Of a DNA stretch of 64,000 nt, positions 1 through 13,065 are shown one piece after another; positions within the stretch are counted from its first letter, which is position 1, and the number at the start of each line of letters is the position of its first letter. A model generated the notes under the pieces. The model made no database searches and was not told where the DNA came from. It was given only the letters and a program-made list of their open reading frames with translations. Source of the stretch: Monomorium pharaonis (taxonomy: Eukaryota; Arthropoda; Insecta; Hymenoptera; Formicidae); NCBI RefSeq assembly GCF_013373865.1, contig NC_050468.1:8680510-8744509 (forward strand), given 5' to 3'. The translations under genes and the position numbers were made by a program.

Positions 1-1986
1 TTTGTCATTTGATTTATCGCATCAGCCTCAAAAAGATCGAAAACACTTCAGCCGACAAAGAAAAGCTTCGGAAATACCCTTGTATCGTATCGTATTACAA
101 TTTAAATTAAGATATATAATTACCGATATATATATATACACACACATATATATATATGTATGTGTATGTATATATATCGGTTAAAAATATATTGATATTC
201 CAGATTATACATATCTGACAAACGAGATAATAGCAACAAACTTGATAAGCGAGAATTTTAACAATAGATTTTACAGGAATACATAGTGCGACGGAAACGT
301 GTCATCTATTTACTTTAAAAGATAGTTTCGATAACTATTTTCAGTGTCGACGGGAAAGGTACATATTTTCGATTGAGCAACTCTGATTTGGAAATTGTAT
401 CTCACATACGATTTTCTTTATCACGGTGTTTCTCTTTCAACCGACAATATTCTACAATTGCCAACATTAAGTGACGTGTCGCAATGTATCACGAGAGAAA
501 AATAAATATGTATATATAAAATGCGATAACTGCGATAAACACGATGCGTTTGAAATCCTCGATACACACCTGTCGATATCCCGGAGAAAATTTCTTTCGC
601 TTTCCAAGTGTTATTATTTTCTTGCTGTTACAGACGTAGGCGCCATTAGACACGTAAACCGTGAACGAGTGTGTCGGTGCTCTGGGGAAAGGGAGGGAAG
701 AGGGGAGGGTACTACTCCATTCTCGCGATGTGCCAGTCGTCCGTTGCTCAATATTTTTCTCCGCTCGTATATGCCCACGCGCGTATCTCTTTCTCTCTCT
801 CGTGTTGCAGCGTGAAGACTTCGCATTCGCGCGCGTGTCACGGCAGGAATCGCGCGTCCTCGGAAAAGGATCGCGGGGGGAAACGCGGGTGACGGTGCAA
901 CGAGTGTGGAAACGAGATTCGATCGCGATCCGAGCGTGCGGAAGACCGTCCCGGTACGATACGATCGGGGGATTTTAATGTCTACCCGGCGGCGGTAACG
1001 TTATCTTCGACCTCCAATCGCGTAAAATTGTTTTCTAGGAAAAATAAAACGCGCTGAAAGAAATCGACGCGGTTTGTAATTATACGTACACGCGCGCGGG
1101 TAGACGAATAGATTGATCGGCCCTTCGATCTACACCGAGAGGACCTACGGTAGATCCCCGAGATACTTCCCGGGGAGATAATTAAAAACCGAATTAATTC
1201 CCTAAAATGTAGGGATATCTTACGTCCAGTTTTATCGGCACAAATTAATTTTTAATCTCGGTTTTAGCTCACCTTTCGTCCTTCTCTAATTATAAGAATT
1301 AGAAAATAATTCTTGTAATTCTTGGACAATTTTTAAGAATGTCTAATTGAAGTTGGAGAAAGATAAAGGGATATGTTAAATCGAGATTAAAGTTAATCTA
1401 CAACGATGGAAAACGGACGAACGGGATATCGGCAAGTGAAATCCTACCATTATGGAAAATGTCACTTTGCGATTTTGACATCGCGGAGCAAGATCGAACG
1501 ATCGTCCTTTTTTCCCCCTCCTCTCTTTTTTCGCGTCTTTCTCACCCCAAGGTGAGTATACGCGTTTGAACAAACGAAGGCGAGGTAAGGTTTATTCGGG
1601 CTAAAATTCTGTCTGTTATGCCGCTTTCTATACACGTTCCGGGCTACATTTATCTGGGCAAACCAATCAGATCGAACGTTTCGCTCAAATTCGCATTTGT
1701 TGTCCGTTCTCCCGCTATACCTGCTGGAGGGACAGGGGGGAGACAGACATCTACCTGCGAATATCCGTCTGTTAATCGCCGTTGAATGGAAAAGGTACAA
1801 TGCGAAGGACGATAATAGATCAAAGAAAAATTTTGCAAAGGTCGAGAAAAGGTCGAGCCGTATGGTCACACCAAAAAAATCGCAACACCCTCCGAGGATT
1901 TGCTCGGAGTTAACAATATAGGAATATAGGACTCGAGCATGGGCGAGATGTCTTTATCGCCCTTCACTTCGTCCTTTGTGTTATAT
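1..1986. other. Non-coding region with a CpG-rich island at about 620-1000
   Basis: The first 600 bases are AT-rich with a TA/CA microsatellite at 121-175. A GC- and CpG-rich island follows, with a CT-rich run ending gtgttgcag near 808, a possible splice acceptor. It could be the promoter or a 5' exon of the globin gene; that is inference. A small hairpin CTCCGAG/CTCGGAG occurs near 1889-1908. No coding exon was recognised. Confidence 0.4.
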
Positions 1987-2486
1987 NNNNNNNNNNNNNN
2001 NNNNNNNNNNNNNNNNNNNNNNNNNNNNNNNNNNNNNNNNNNNNNNNNNNNNNNNNNNNNNNNNNNNNNNNNNNNNNNNNNNNNNNNNNNNNNNNNNNNN
2101 NNNNNNNNNNNNNNNNNNNNNNNNNNNNNNNNNNNNNNNNNNNNNNNNNNNNNNNNNNNNNNNNNNNNNNNNNNNNNNNNNNNNNNNNNNNNNNNNNNNN
2201 NNNNNNNNNNNNNNNNNNNNNNNNNNNNNNNNNNNNNNNNNNNNNNNNNNNNNNNNNNNNNNNNNNNNNNNNNNNNNNNNNNNNNNNNNNNNNNNNNNNN
2301 NNNNNNNNNNNNNNNNNNNNNNNNNNNNNNNNNNNNNNNNNNNNNNNNNNNNNNNNNNNNNNNNNNNNNNNNNNNNNNNNNNNNNNNNNNNNNNNNNNNN
2401 NNNNNNNNNNNNNNNNNNNNNNNNNNNNNNNNNNNNNNNNNNNNNNNNNNNNNNNNNNNNNNNNNNNNNNNNNNNNNNNNNNNNNN
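1987..2486. other. Assembly gap of 500 N
   Basis: The run is exactly 500 N, a conventional placeholder for an unknown gap length. Open frames reported across it are meaningless. Confidence 0.99.
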
Positions 2487-3824
2487 AGACGAAATAATCT
2501 GATGAAAATTTTTGTGTCCAAAAAAATGTTCAAACATTTTCTCAATTCATATAGAATAAAATTAAAAAAAAAATTGTGTTTAATAATTCTAAATTACAAA
2601 TGAATGTATAAAAACTTACACCTGTATTTAAACGGAATTGTATTTTAATTTCTAAAAAATACATAAATAATAATAATAAATTATTAAATACCCTTAGACT
2701 TTGTTCTTATTTATAATGAGAATTGATTTTAACTCAAAGACAATTATTCTGAGCTTACACCTGTAATGTCGAATTAAGTTTTTGTTGAAAGTCTGATTTG
2801 AATTAAAATTATATCCGGACAAATAAAGTCTTACCATTAAGCTTTTAATTCCAGAGAGAGCGCGAACAATTTAAATTTAATTTCACTGAAATCAGCTGCA
2901 CGTTCGCTTTTACATAATCAATATACGTTCCAATCTGTTTAATATCCCGGTTCAATATTGCTGAAACCAGCAAGTATAATCATGTCGGATATAACGTTGC
3001 GTTATCGGCACGCAATCGTAATAAATAACTTCGTATTCATGACAGTTTAATATTTGCCACGTACAAGTATGTAACTCCTATTTCTGCTAAATTTTTTGGA
3101 TTGCCCCGTGGTACATTGATAATTAATAACACTTGATATCCTGTGTCGTTTTAATCCAGAACAAGAAAAATGTTACGGAAATGTTAATTAAAATAAAATA
3201 ACGTCATTCCAATAAATTCAATTTCCACAATATGCTTATTTGCTTGCTCTATAACGATAAGTCAATTAAGAACGTTTAAATTAATGAGTTTATTAATGAT
3301 GCATTACAAATTTGAAAAATTTTGTATATCTACATATAAATTTAACAAATTTTATAAGGAATAAATTTTAATTTTTAGTAGATCGTTTTTCTTAATATTT
3401 TTTTTTGACACGTTTTTTGTTTCGAAATTAATTTATTATGAGTTTATTTAATTTATTAATAAAATTTAATAAGTATCTGTTTATCAATAACTGAAGATTT
3501 ATTCTGTAATTTCGCAATCTGTAATAAAATATAGTCTACTACAGCTTTTACATTAATCCTTGTTATAGTATAGTTATACTCGTCTAAAATCATGTAATTT
3601 AATATTCAAAGAGAATCGCTGATTTTCAGATATCCAATCGCATTTCTCCCCACTGAAGGCTTTAGCTATCAGATATAATTATGGAAACTGACGAGTTCAT
3701 TTAGCTTACGTCTCGCAAAAAGTTATAGAAAAGTAGCATAAAAAATTAAATAGTAAAACGTATATAGTGAAATATTTTGTGTTAAAATGACATAAATATT
3801 AAAAAATCTTGTTAATTAATAGTA

Positions 3825-3960
3825 TAGAGGAAGACCGCCCATACTAAGTTTTCTAAAGCGGCAACTCCTTATTTCTCAAAAGTTAAACATTGTACTGTAT
3901 TAATACTTAATACTGAAAAAATATAATCTACTACTACTTAGATAATTAAAGAAATAAAAA
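3825..3960. repeat. Dispersed TAGAGGAAGATCGCC repeat, copy 1
   Basis: It begins TAGAGGAAGACCGCCCATAC and continues through CTAAAGCGGCAACTCCTTAT, TTAATACTGA and TTAGATAATTAAA. The same order of blocks is found at 43356-43485 and, inverted, at 51195-51315. Confidence 0.6.
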
Positions 3961-4299
3961 CCTATAGTTTATATATTTAGTTGTTTATTTAAAATTTATT
4001 AAAAACGAATGTAATGTAATTTAATTTATTCATTATATGTATATAGTTGCGCTATATGTTGCGTCTTGCTAAATAATATAAGATACTTGGCAATCAACGA
4101 AAAATTCTTTATATTGAAGTAAAAACTTCTAGGAATTCCCATATACATTAACTTGCAAATTGTATATATATTTTATTATTATTATATATATTTTTTGCAC
4201 AAATGACTCATATTACATAAAAAAGAGAAAATGCAGCTTAATTATTATACCAGTCTTTCCTTTATTAATATTAAATAATACAATAAATTTATATAAAAA

Positions 4300-4545
4300 C
4301 CTCAATTACTAAACGGTATATTTATGGTTTATTTTCTCGTAACTTTTTAATACACTTACACAAATATTTGCAAAATTTAAAAAATGTCAAATTTTATTTA
4401 CATTACTTTACTTTTTTTTAATCTCTCAATTGCTAAACACTATATTTATTATATTTTTCCGCAACTTTTTAATGTACTCTTACACAAATATTAACATAAT
4501 CCAGAAATTGTTAAATTCCATTTACATTACTTTATTTTTTCAATA
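4300..4545. repeat. Tandem duplication, period about 125 bp
   Basis: CTCAATTACTAAACGGTATA and CTCAATTGCTAAACACTATA begin two diverged copies. Each continues with AACTTTTTAAT, CTTACACAAATATT and ATTTACATTACTTTA. Confidence 0.6.
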
Positions 4546-5499
4546 GAATATCAGTAGGTTGAAGAAGTAAGCGGTAAGAAAAGAAATTAAGATAGCTGTT
4601 CCTTATAATTCATCGAGACATAACGTGACGTGTACATATAGAAAGGACGATCTTCCAATCTTGAATTTCTTATATAGATTGCGCGCGCGCTCAATAAAGC
4701 CAAGATGTGACAGTGATTGCCCTCGGATAAGATTAATCTAGGAATTCCGTTCTGCCCCCATGCCTGCCCATGTTGGCGAATCTGCCATGCTGCTATATAC
4801 ATTCCACGCGAACATGTACGTGCCTTGTGCGTAATTTGCATCTATAAGATATAGGTGCGTGGAATAGAAACTGCGTGCTTCGTAAAATAAAATGGTAATT
4901 AGTATGAATTGAAAACTCGTACATTGGTGTTGTAAATACCTTTTATTTACTCTTTAAAAGTAATTATAATCAATTTTTAGTTGATATAAAATTTCTATCG
5001 GTTTTATAAGTTCTTTTCTTCTTTGGCACACTAAAGGGTACTTGTTGCTTGTGCAAAAATAATTTATCGAAATTACGTTTTGCAATATTCCGTACCTGAA
5101 AAATTCGAGTGGAGAAATTTTGGAGTAATTTGTTTAAATATTAAAATATTATATATAAATTAAATATACACACACACACACACACACACACTTTTATAAA
5201 ATAATATTCATCTTTCTACCTTTAAGAAAAGAAAATCTGACATCTTCAGAAAGATGTAAAAATTTCAAAGCTTAAAATAAGATGTATATAAATCATTAAC
5301 ATTTTATTGTGTTATTTTTATTCAGTTTTATATAAAATGACTACAAATTACTTTTTTCTCAAGTCAAGTATGTATATGTTGCACGTTCTATATGTATGCG
5401 TATACATATATACCCGCTCATCGATTCTCGTTGGGCATCCAGCTTTAAGGTAACTTAATTAAGCTCGGTCTAGCTATACATGACATCCTCAACAGCTAC

Positions 5500-5533
<34 letters not shown>

Positions 5534-7329
5534 AGGGGAGATGAGGGGGGAAGGATGAGAGGAGTGAGAGAGAGAAAGCGGAACTAGAGTAGAGGCCTTT
5601 GGTCCACCGGCAGCCTCGGAAATCAATAAACGACTACAAGCGTGTGATATCGACGCGACGCGTTGATCTTTTTTTTTTAAGTGGCAAATTTTTACTTCAA
5701 ACGCATTCATTGATATCTCGTCTCATTCGCTTGTATATAGCTGTCATTTTCCGCGTTGAATAAAATACTTAAACGAAAGGACATATAACTGACTGCGTTC
5801 AATGCAAATAAACGTTTCTGTATTAACGCTTAGTTGTTCATAATAATTTCCATTTACACGAATTCAAATGTATTTTGTTATTGAACATTGTCCGTTCTTC
5901 AAAAAAACATATAATGTTGAATCGAATTTGCTTTTTTGTCGCTTCTTCTGTTAACGCTATGCTTACTTGTAAAATGAAAAATTAACATATTTTGATAATT
6001 CTCGAATGTTGAGAGAAATTCTCTCAGAGAATTAAAAGAAGTAACAAATCTCGTGTAATTTTTATTTGTTTTAAAAAAATGAGGAAAGAAATAGATACAC
6101 TTCTTTCAAATTTGTGCCACTGTATAAACTGATTAAAGTGACAATTTTATACACATAAGCAACTAATAATATATAAATTATTTATTCTATGATTGCTCTC
6201 CACGATTATGATTGAGTATTATAAAATTTTGATAAATTATCAGAGTCTTACTTCCTTTCCTTCGTGATTAGATAAATTAAATTGATTCGAGATAAACAAT
6301 ACTAAAGGAAACCCTAAATAAATGGACTATAAACAAATTTGCCCCTTACATGAAAATATTAGAAATAATTGATTTATTCTTATTGATAAAAGAATATTTA
6401 TGTCATATATTTAGATATAATGTATTTATGACGTATAAGTTCAGATTAAACAATATCATAAATTTTGGCACTGTGTCTCCCTAATACAAATAAATAATAT
6501 AATGACTAAAATAATTTAGACTCTAGAATGAATTAGAACAATAGTGTTACAATGAAAGCCAATTCATAGTCGGCTTTGGATGTTAAATAAGCTTGTATTA
6601 TTATTTCTTTAAATCAATGATAAAGTCTGCACAGGTACATACAAAAGCGTAAAAATAATCGAAATAGAGTCAAAACGTCTGTGTATTATTTGTTTTATAT
6701 GCTGCAAATTATTATATTCACACACTTGCGGATTTTTGCATTTTTGTACCGGTGCACGGTGTGGACCATTATCATTGATTCAAAGGAATAATATTTGATA
6801 TCCAAAGTTAACTCTTAATTGGATTTTATTAACGCTATTGCAAAAAAATAATAATTCAAGTATAATAATATAATAATTTAATTATGTAGAAGATTTTGTT
6901 GTGCATGTGTATCGGTTTCTTTAAATTATATTTCTTTAATATTTTATATTTTTATTTAATATAAATAATATTTAGTCACAGAAATAAAGTAAATGAGAAG
7001 TGAGTAATACAGACAAAAATTTGACAAATTACATCCTATTTTATCTGCGTTTGAAAGAATCATGTAAAACTAACGTTAATTTTTTATCAATTGTAACTGA
7101 TAATAATGCAATCTTGTAAATTTTACGAATTTTTATATTTTTATAGAAAAAGTTTTATTGTATAATATTTTATATTCACTCTCTTTCTCTTTCTATATAT
7201 ATATTTGCAATTATTATAAAGATTAAATTGATATTTATATAAAAAAATCTTTCAAATTTTCTAAATTCTACTACCATAAATTTTATTACAAATTAAGTTA
7301 ACCTGAGATTGATAAGTAATGATAACTAA

Positions 7330-8042
7330 TCTATATAATAAAAATGTAAATGTTTGTTCTTCATCTAAGATCTCCGTAAGTTTTTCACCGATTGCTTTGA
7401 AATTTTGACACAACGTTGCATTCGTAACCGAGAGTGTTCTTATTGGGTTTGATTTTCGAAATACGTGTGTTTCAAAAATGATGGCCATAATTTAATTTTA
7501 AACAATATTTTTTTAATAATATTTTTTTGTAATTTTGACACAACGTTGTATTGAATTTAGTCAGAAGTATGTGAATAAATGAATATTAGAGTTATTACTC
7601 CTCGTTTCATAAATGCAAGCCTTTATTTTCAGAATGTTTTTTTTAGCCTGTATATGACAATTTAGAATCAATGGCAGCTTTCAATATATGTTTAAGAACT
7701 TGCGGAGAACTAAGATAAGGAAAAAAAGAAATTTACAGGATGTTAGACTTAGAAAACGTTCTAATTTAAGAAAAATTAATACTATATGTTAGGCAGACAG
7801 TACACCGTATTTCCCTAAATAGATGAATCATCTTTCAAATTTTAGCAATATTAATAATATATGTTAGGTAGACAGTACACCGTACTTCCCTAACTAGAAG
7901 AATGTTTCTATTGTGTTTAAATTAAGGTAATAAGAAAAATAAAGATGGCTTTTATTTTATTGAAAAAAAGGAACTTATTTAAAACAGTCTTTTGAATGGA
8001 TTTCTAAATCTATGACAGCAACGCGTGGCAGGGCATAGCTAG
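7330..8042. mobile_element. Non-autonomous Helitron-like element, about 0.7 kb
   Basis: The left end begins TCTATATAATAAAAATG right after a host A. The right end is ACGCGTGGCAGGGCATAGCTAG followed by a host T (split here as ACGCGTGGCAGGG then CATAGCTAG). A 5' TC, a 3' CTAG and insertion between A and T are Helitron hallmarks, and the AT-rich start plus GC-rich pre-CTAG segment fit insect Helitrons. No Rep/helicase coding is present. The interior contains GAAATTTTGACACAACGTTG repeated at about 7401 and 7534, and an imperfect tandem pair around 7780-7900 sharing ATATGTTAGG and AGACAGTACACCGTA. Confidence 0.7.
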
Positions 8043-8601
8043 TAATTGATATAATAAAAAATATAGACATTTAATGAAATAATCCAATGTCCAATGTTAC
8101 ATACAAATCAGTATCAAATGGAATAGATAATTAAAAGTAACTTAAATGATAGGCATTCAGCAATTCTCTTTTAAATATAACACTTATTACATATTGTACT
8201 GTTAAATTCATAATATTAAATTATGAATTTATTATAATTAATTTATTATATTCAATTTGAATTTATTTTTTAATTCTCTCTATATCATTGTTCCTTCTAT
8301 TCAATATGTTAATTTAATTAAAACAATGGAGTTAAACAATTTAACTCAAGAAATGTATTAAATTTAAGTGAAATTTAATTTATTGTTAATTATATACAGG
8401 ATTTATCATATTAAAATAAATACTTTACTTTAAATGCAATTTAACTATAGAAATAGGTTGATTAAATGTAATTGTTCTTTTAATCACACATCTTTTGTTT
8501 CAAAATAATAAATTTTGACATACATGAAAGTTAAAAATAACAAAATGTTATTTAACACAAGGAATTCATTTAAATTTAATTTTTTAATATTTTTAATAGT
8601 G

Positions 8602-10485
8602 TACTCAGGTAGCACATACTCGTTTTAAAAACGTTTCATAAATGTTTCTTCGAAACGTTTCATAACCGGCTCTTAGAAACGTTTCTAATTGGTAAAAATG
8701 TCTACTTCAAAAATGTTTAGGGGAATTTTTTTTTTTATAGAAAAAAGTTTGAGAAACGGTTTTGTTTCTTTTTTCTTTAATCCGTGAAAAATTTATTTTT
8801 TTACAGATTTAATAAAATGATGCATTCTGCACGTGCGCGCACGCACGCGTGTGTATGTGTGAATGCATTATATATATACTTATCGAATCATATATTTGTT
8901 TAGCAGCCTGCCATTATGTAAGTGGCGCTAATATAACAATATGTACAATAGCCGTTTGTTGCAAAAGGCATTTTTAGTTTCGAGCATTTCGAAACTTTTA
9001 ATTACACATATACTTCTTCATTATTCTTTTTAAATTTTAACGTACTATCACATAAATGTCCTATGTAGCACATTTGTTTAAAAAACATTTTATACATATA
9101 CACATACACATACACGCACGCGCGTAATTGGGTAGCCATATTATTATCTTCTATATACACTGGCAAAAAAAAAACAAGACAAAAATTTTGACCGAATTTT
9201 TAGACAATCTTCAAAGTGATGCAACTTTGCGAAAAATCATCTAAATTACTTTTTTACTAATGAACTTTTTTTAAAATTAAAGGGCAAAGACTTTACTTTA
9301 AGAATCCCTAGGCGAAAGTTTGATTTGTTAAATGTGACCCTTTTGTATCGCATGAAAACCAAACATGTTTTTTTTTTTTTATTATTGAAAAAAGTAAAAG
9401 TTTGTTATTATTTTTCACAAGTTTCTCGTTAAAATCTAGCTAATATTAATCCGGATTCTTAAAGTTCATTCTTTTTTAAGCAATTAAAAAAAAAGAACAT
9501 GTCGATACGTTTTTTTGCTAATTATACATGAGTTTGAAATTTGCATTGCAATTTATGGTATTTTAGCGTATACAGTATTCTTTGGATACCATGAAATGGT
9601 ATCAATATATGATATTGCACATTGATTTTATTAATGTTTAACTTAATCATACCGCCGTCATCAGAGTGACCCAATGTGCATCACATGGAGGTTGACGATT
9701 GGATTTTGCACATCATGTGGCTCTGAAATTCATCAGTGGAAATTTGCACTTACTGATCTGAATATAACGGATAGCTGACGCGCCAATTTTACTAAAGTTA
9801 ACAGAAGGTTCGCCATTTTAATAGCCTGCCCAGATCACACATAAATATACACATAATATCTTCAGATCATACATAAATATACTCATACATAAAAAATAAA
9901 AATTCAAATTTTATTTAAAAATTTGCCTCTTTTCATATAATGTGTAAAATCCGATTGTCAACCTCTACGTGGTGCACATTGGATCACTCTGATGATGGCG
10001 GTATGATTCAGTTAAACAATAAAATTAACGTACAATATTATATTGATACCGTTTTATGGTATACAAAGAATACTATTTATTCGCTAAAATACCCTAAAGT
10101 GCAATGCAAATTTTAAACTCGTGTATAATCAACAAAAAACATTGTATCGACATGTTTTAATTGCTTAGAAAAGAATGAAGTATAAGAATCTGGATTAATA
10201 TTAGCAAAATTTTAACAAGAAACTTGTGAAAAATAATAACAAACTTTTACTTTTTTTAATAAAAAAAACATGTTTGGTTTTTACGCGATGCAAAAAGATC
10301 GAACTTAACAAATCAAACTTTTGTCTTAGGGATTCTTAAAGTAGAGTCTTTGTCCTTTAATTTTAAAAAAAGTTCATGTAATTTGGATGATTTTTCGCAA
10401 AGTTGCATCACTTTGAAGATTGCCTAAAAATGCAGTCAAAATTTTTGTCTTGTTTTTTTTGCGCCAGTGTATGTGTGTGTATGAG

Positions 10486-10530
<45 letters not shown>

Positions 10531-10700
10531 GAATTAAAAAATTAATTTGTATTCTATCTATAGAAATATGAAAAATGCGTTTCGTAAACTATGGTTTTAA
10601 AAACGTTTCCGTTGAGACGGTTTTTATTAGTGCTTGACGGTTAAAAAATATTGGATACATTTAGAAAACATTTATAAAACGAACATGTGCTGCCTGGGTA
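8602..10700. mobile_element. Outer inverted-repeat element split by the palindromic element
   Basis: The left end reads TACTCAGGTAGCACATACTC and the right end, reverse-complemented, reads TACCCAGGCAGCACATGTTC, each continuing into CGTTTTA and an AACGTTTC/AAATGTTT-rich stretch. The 1.3-kb palindrome at 9158-10469 sits between them, so the outer element is older. Subtracting the insert leaves about 0.8 kb. GAAACGTTTC palindromes occur repeatedly in the left arm. No coding potential was seen, and the target duplication is unclear (possibly TA). Confidence 0.6.
9158..10469. mobile_element. Palindromic (foldback) Tc1/mariner-like element with TA target duplication
   Basis: The left end is CACTGGCAAAAAAAAAAC and the right end, reverse-complemented, is CACTGGCGCAAAAAAAAC. 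Both are followed by AAGACAAAAATTTTGAC and matching sequence for about 0.5 kb. The arms run roughly 9158-9720 and 9946-10469, with a loop of about 225 bp between them. TA lies immediately outside each end (9156-9157 and 10470-10471), as expected for a Tc1/mariner-superfamily insertion. No transposase reading frame is visible. The loop has a short tandem of CAGATCA-ACATAAATATAC units. Confidence 0.8.
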
Positions 10701-13012
10701 GGTTCTGTAATTTACTAAGAGAAAATTATTTTGTAACTTTTACTCTACTTTAGTGTAGAGGATATCTTCAATGCTCAGTGTATAAAATATGTGAATGCCG
10801 AATATAATATAATTTTATTAAGAAAGATATAGTAATATAAATAAAATTGATCAAAATTCTTATAAATAAAAGCTTTTAAATGGAAACTTGCAAATAATAA
10901 AAATATGAATATAGAAGCAGCTTAGTATTAGTAATGACATTTTTCATCAAGTACACATGTCTGCGATTTTTCAGAGGAGTTAAATACCTTGTAATCCTAG
11001 ACAAATGGAAGGATTACATAATTCTCTCAGTATTCTGCAAAATTTCTACTTTGTTTCTTTGCATAACAAAGTTTAGGAGAAACTTTTTATATAAATTTTA
11101 TTTCAAAAATTTCAACAGTTTTTTAATTGCGTGCTAATTATAATTATCTTAAAATAACACGAAGAGAGTAAACACTTATACAAAAAATGTAAGTACATTA
11201 AAGCCTGTTAACTAGTACTTAAGTCTCGCAGCATTGGTTAAAAAATGAAGAGAGAGAGAGAGAGAGAGACCTTCAAGTTCTTAAAAATGTTTTTTAATAT
11301 CCTCAATGAAATAATAGTTTTGATGAATTAAATAAGACATTTATGTTTTATGTATACATTAATCTCTAAATATATGTGAAAAAATAATTATTTAAAAAAT
11401 TAAAATTTTATATGGAAAAATTATTTTTAAGAATGTTAAAAATTTTAGTTAAAAATAGCAGTTAATTAAAATATTTCTATGAAACAAAAAGCAGTTGCGT
11501 GATACAAGGTATAAAAAATATCTCACTTAGCCACTGAAGAGTTAATGAATTAACTAATTGCGCTGAATGTATTTTCAAAAGTAACTTTGATGCTCATGTA
11601 AAAATAAACGGCTTTCGCGAGTAAAGGCAGCTTAATGTTTTAGCATATAACATGCATAAAACAATAATATCGTTGCTTTCTGTAGTTGAGTGTCACGCAA
11701 TAAAATAATAATAATAATACAATGCGCAGGTAGACCACTCTTAATTTATACGGACCATGTAATCATTACGCTACCAAGTTAAGGATTACTTTTGCTTGAA
11801 TGCATAACGCGAGTTAATTCAACTACATCAAGATATAGTAGTGTAGAAGCGTATTTAACATAATTCTTCGTATTAAATATCCGCTTTGATATTTACACTT
11901 CTTTATTTAAATATCTAATAATCTATTAAATCCTTAATGTTAGTAATAAACATTTTAATATTATTTGTTTTAATGTTTATACTTTATACAATTACATGAG
12001 CACTCTTTTATATGAAAAATTCAAAATAATTTTTATAGATATAAAATAAACAATTCTTAATTTATTTTGTCTACTTTTTAGTAATATTTCTTGAAACAGA
12101 TAGAAAGATATCTCAACGTATTAAAATAATTTACAATTCAATTAAGAAGTTTTTTTTTAATACAAGGGATTAAAAGCAAAATCCTTTCCTTCAACAAAAT
12201 CACACATTTTTTTACCTGATTTACATACTATAATCTGAATATTATTATGAAGCTGATAAATATGTTAACATATAAATGATGGGATTTGAATTATGCATGC
12301 GGGCGAAATGCGTATTCGGTTCATTCCCGTCGTTGTGGTGGAAGAATCCTTTGGAAAAAAAGAGAAGGTTAGGCACGTTTCACCGATTCTTTTGGGGTAG
12401 TCGTCAGAGAAACTGGAACACGTAGCACTCTTAAAGAGAATGGATCATATCCGCCGAGCTGGCAACGGCCAAGTGGCAGGTTGCGCATATTAATAGCTTT
12501 GCGATGAGTGAAATCGCTGGAGGAAAAGTAATTTCTATATGACACATACTAAAAGAAATTCGCATTTTGACACACGTTTTATTAAATAATTAAACTTGTA
12601 ATACATTTCTTTCTTTTTCTCTTTTTATTTTTTAATAGAAAATTATGTTTGTACACTAACATTACATAATATTAAAGGAAAAAAATATATAAAGAATTTA
12701 TTTGAATTTTTTATAAAAAAGTGTGGTAAGCTAAAACAGGGTTATTGTGCAGTTTACAATGAATTTACTGTTGTCAGAGGCTAAAAGAAAATTTGTTACT
12801 ATCGCTATATGGAGTACTGTATACGCTATGATGAAAAAACGTACACCAAAAAATAAACAAAATGGTACGAAGAAAAGTATGTTATTAAAATTGCAATTTA
12901 TTTATCAAAGGCTTTTAGGAAATAGACTGCATGAAAAAGTCACATCTTTTATTTTACAGTAATATTCGAATAATTTCTTTAAAGATAGTTTTATTTCAAT
13001 TAATCTATACAT

Positions 13013-13065
<53 letters not shown>

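Larger units (their letters stand above)
2487..7329. other. AT-rich non-coding DNA
   Basis: No exon was recognised. Besides the repeats listed separately, it holds a (CA)n tract at 5168-5191, a (GA)n tract at 5500-5531 and two direct copies of CTTACACCTGTA about 140 bp apart near 2617 and 2755. A moderately GC-richer patch at 4600-4860 has an open minus-strand frame without recognisable similarity. Confidence 0.5.

Noticed and set aside
1866..2545. Long open frames on both strands across the N run
   Set aside because: They consist of undetermined residues from the 500-N gap.
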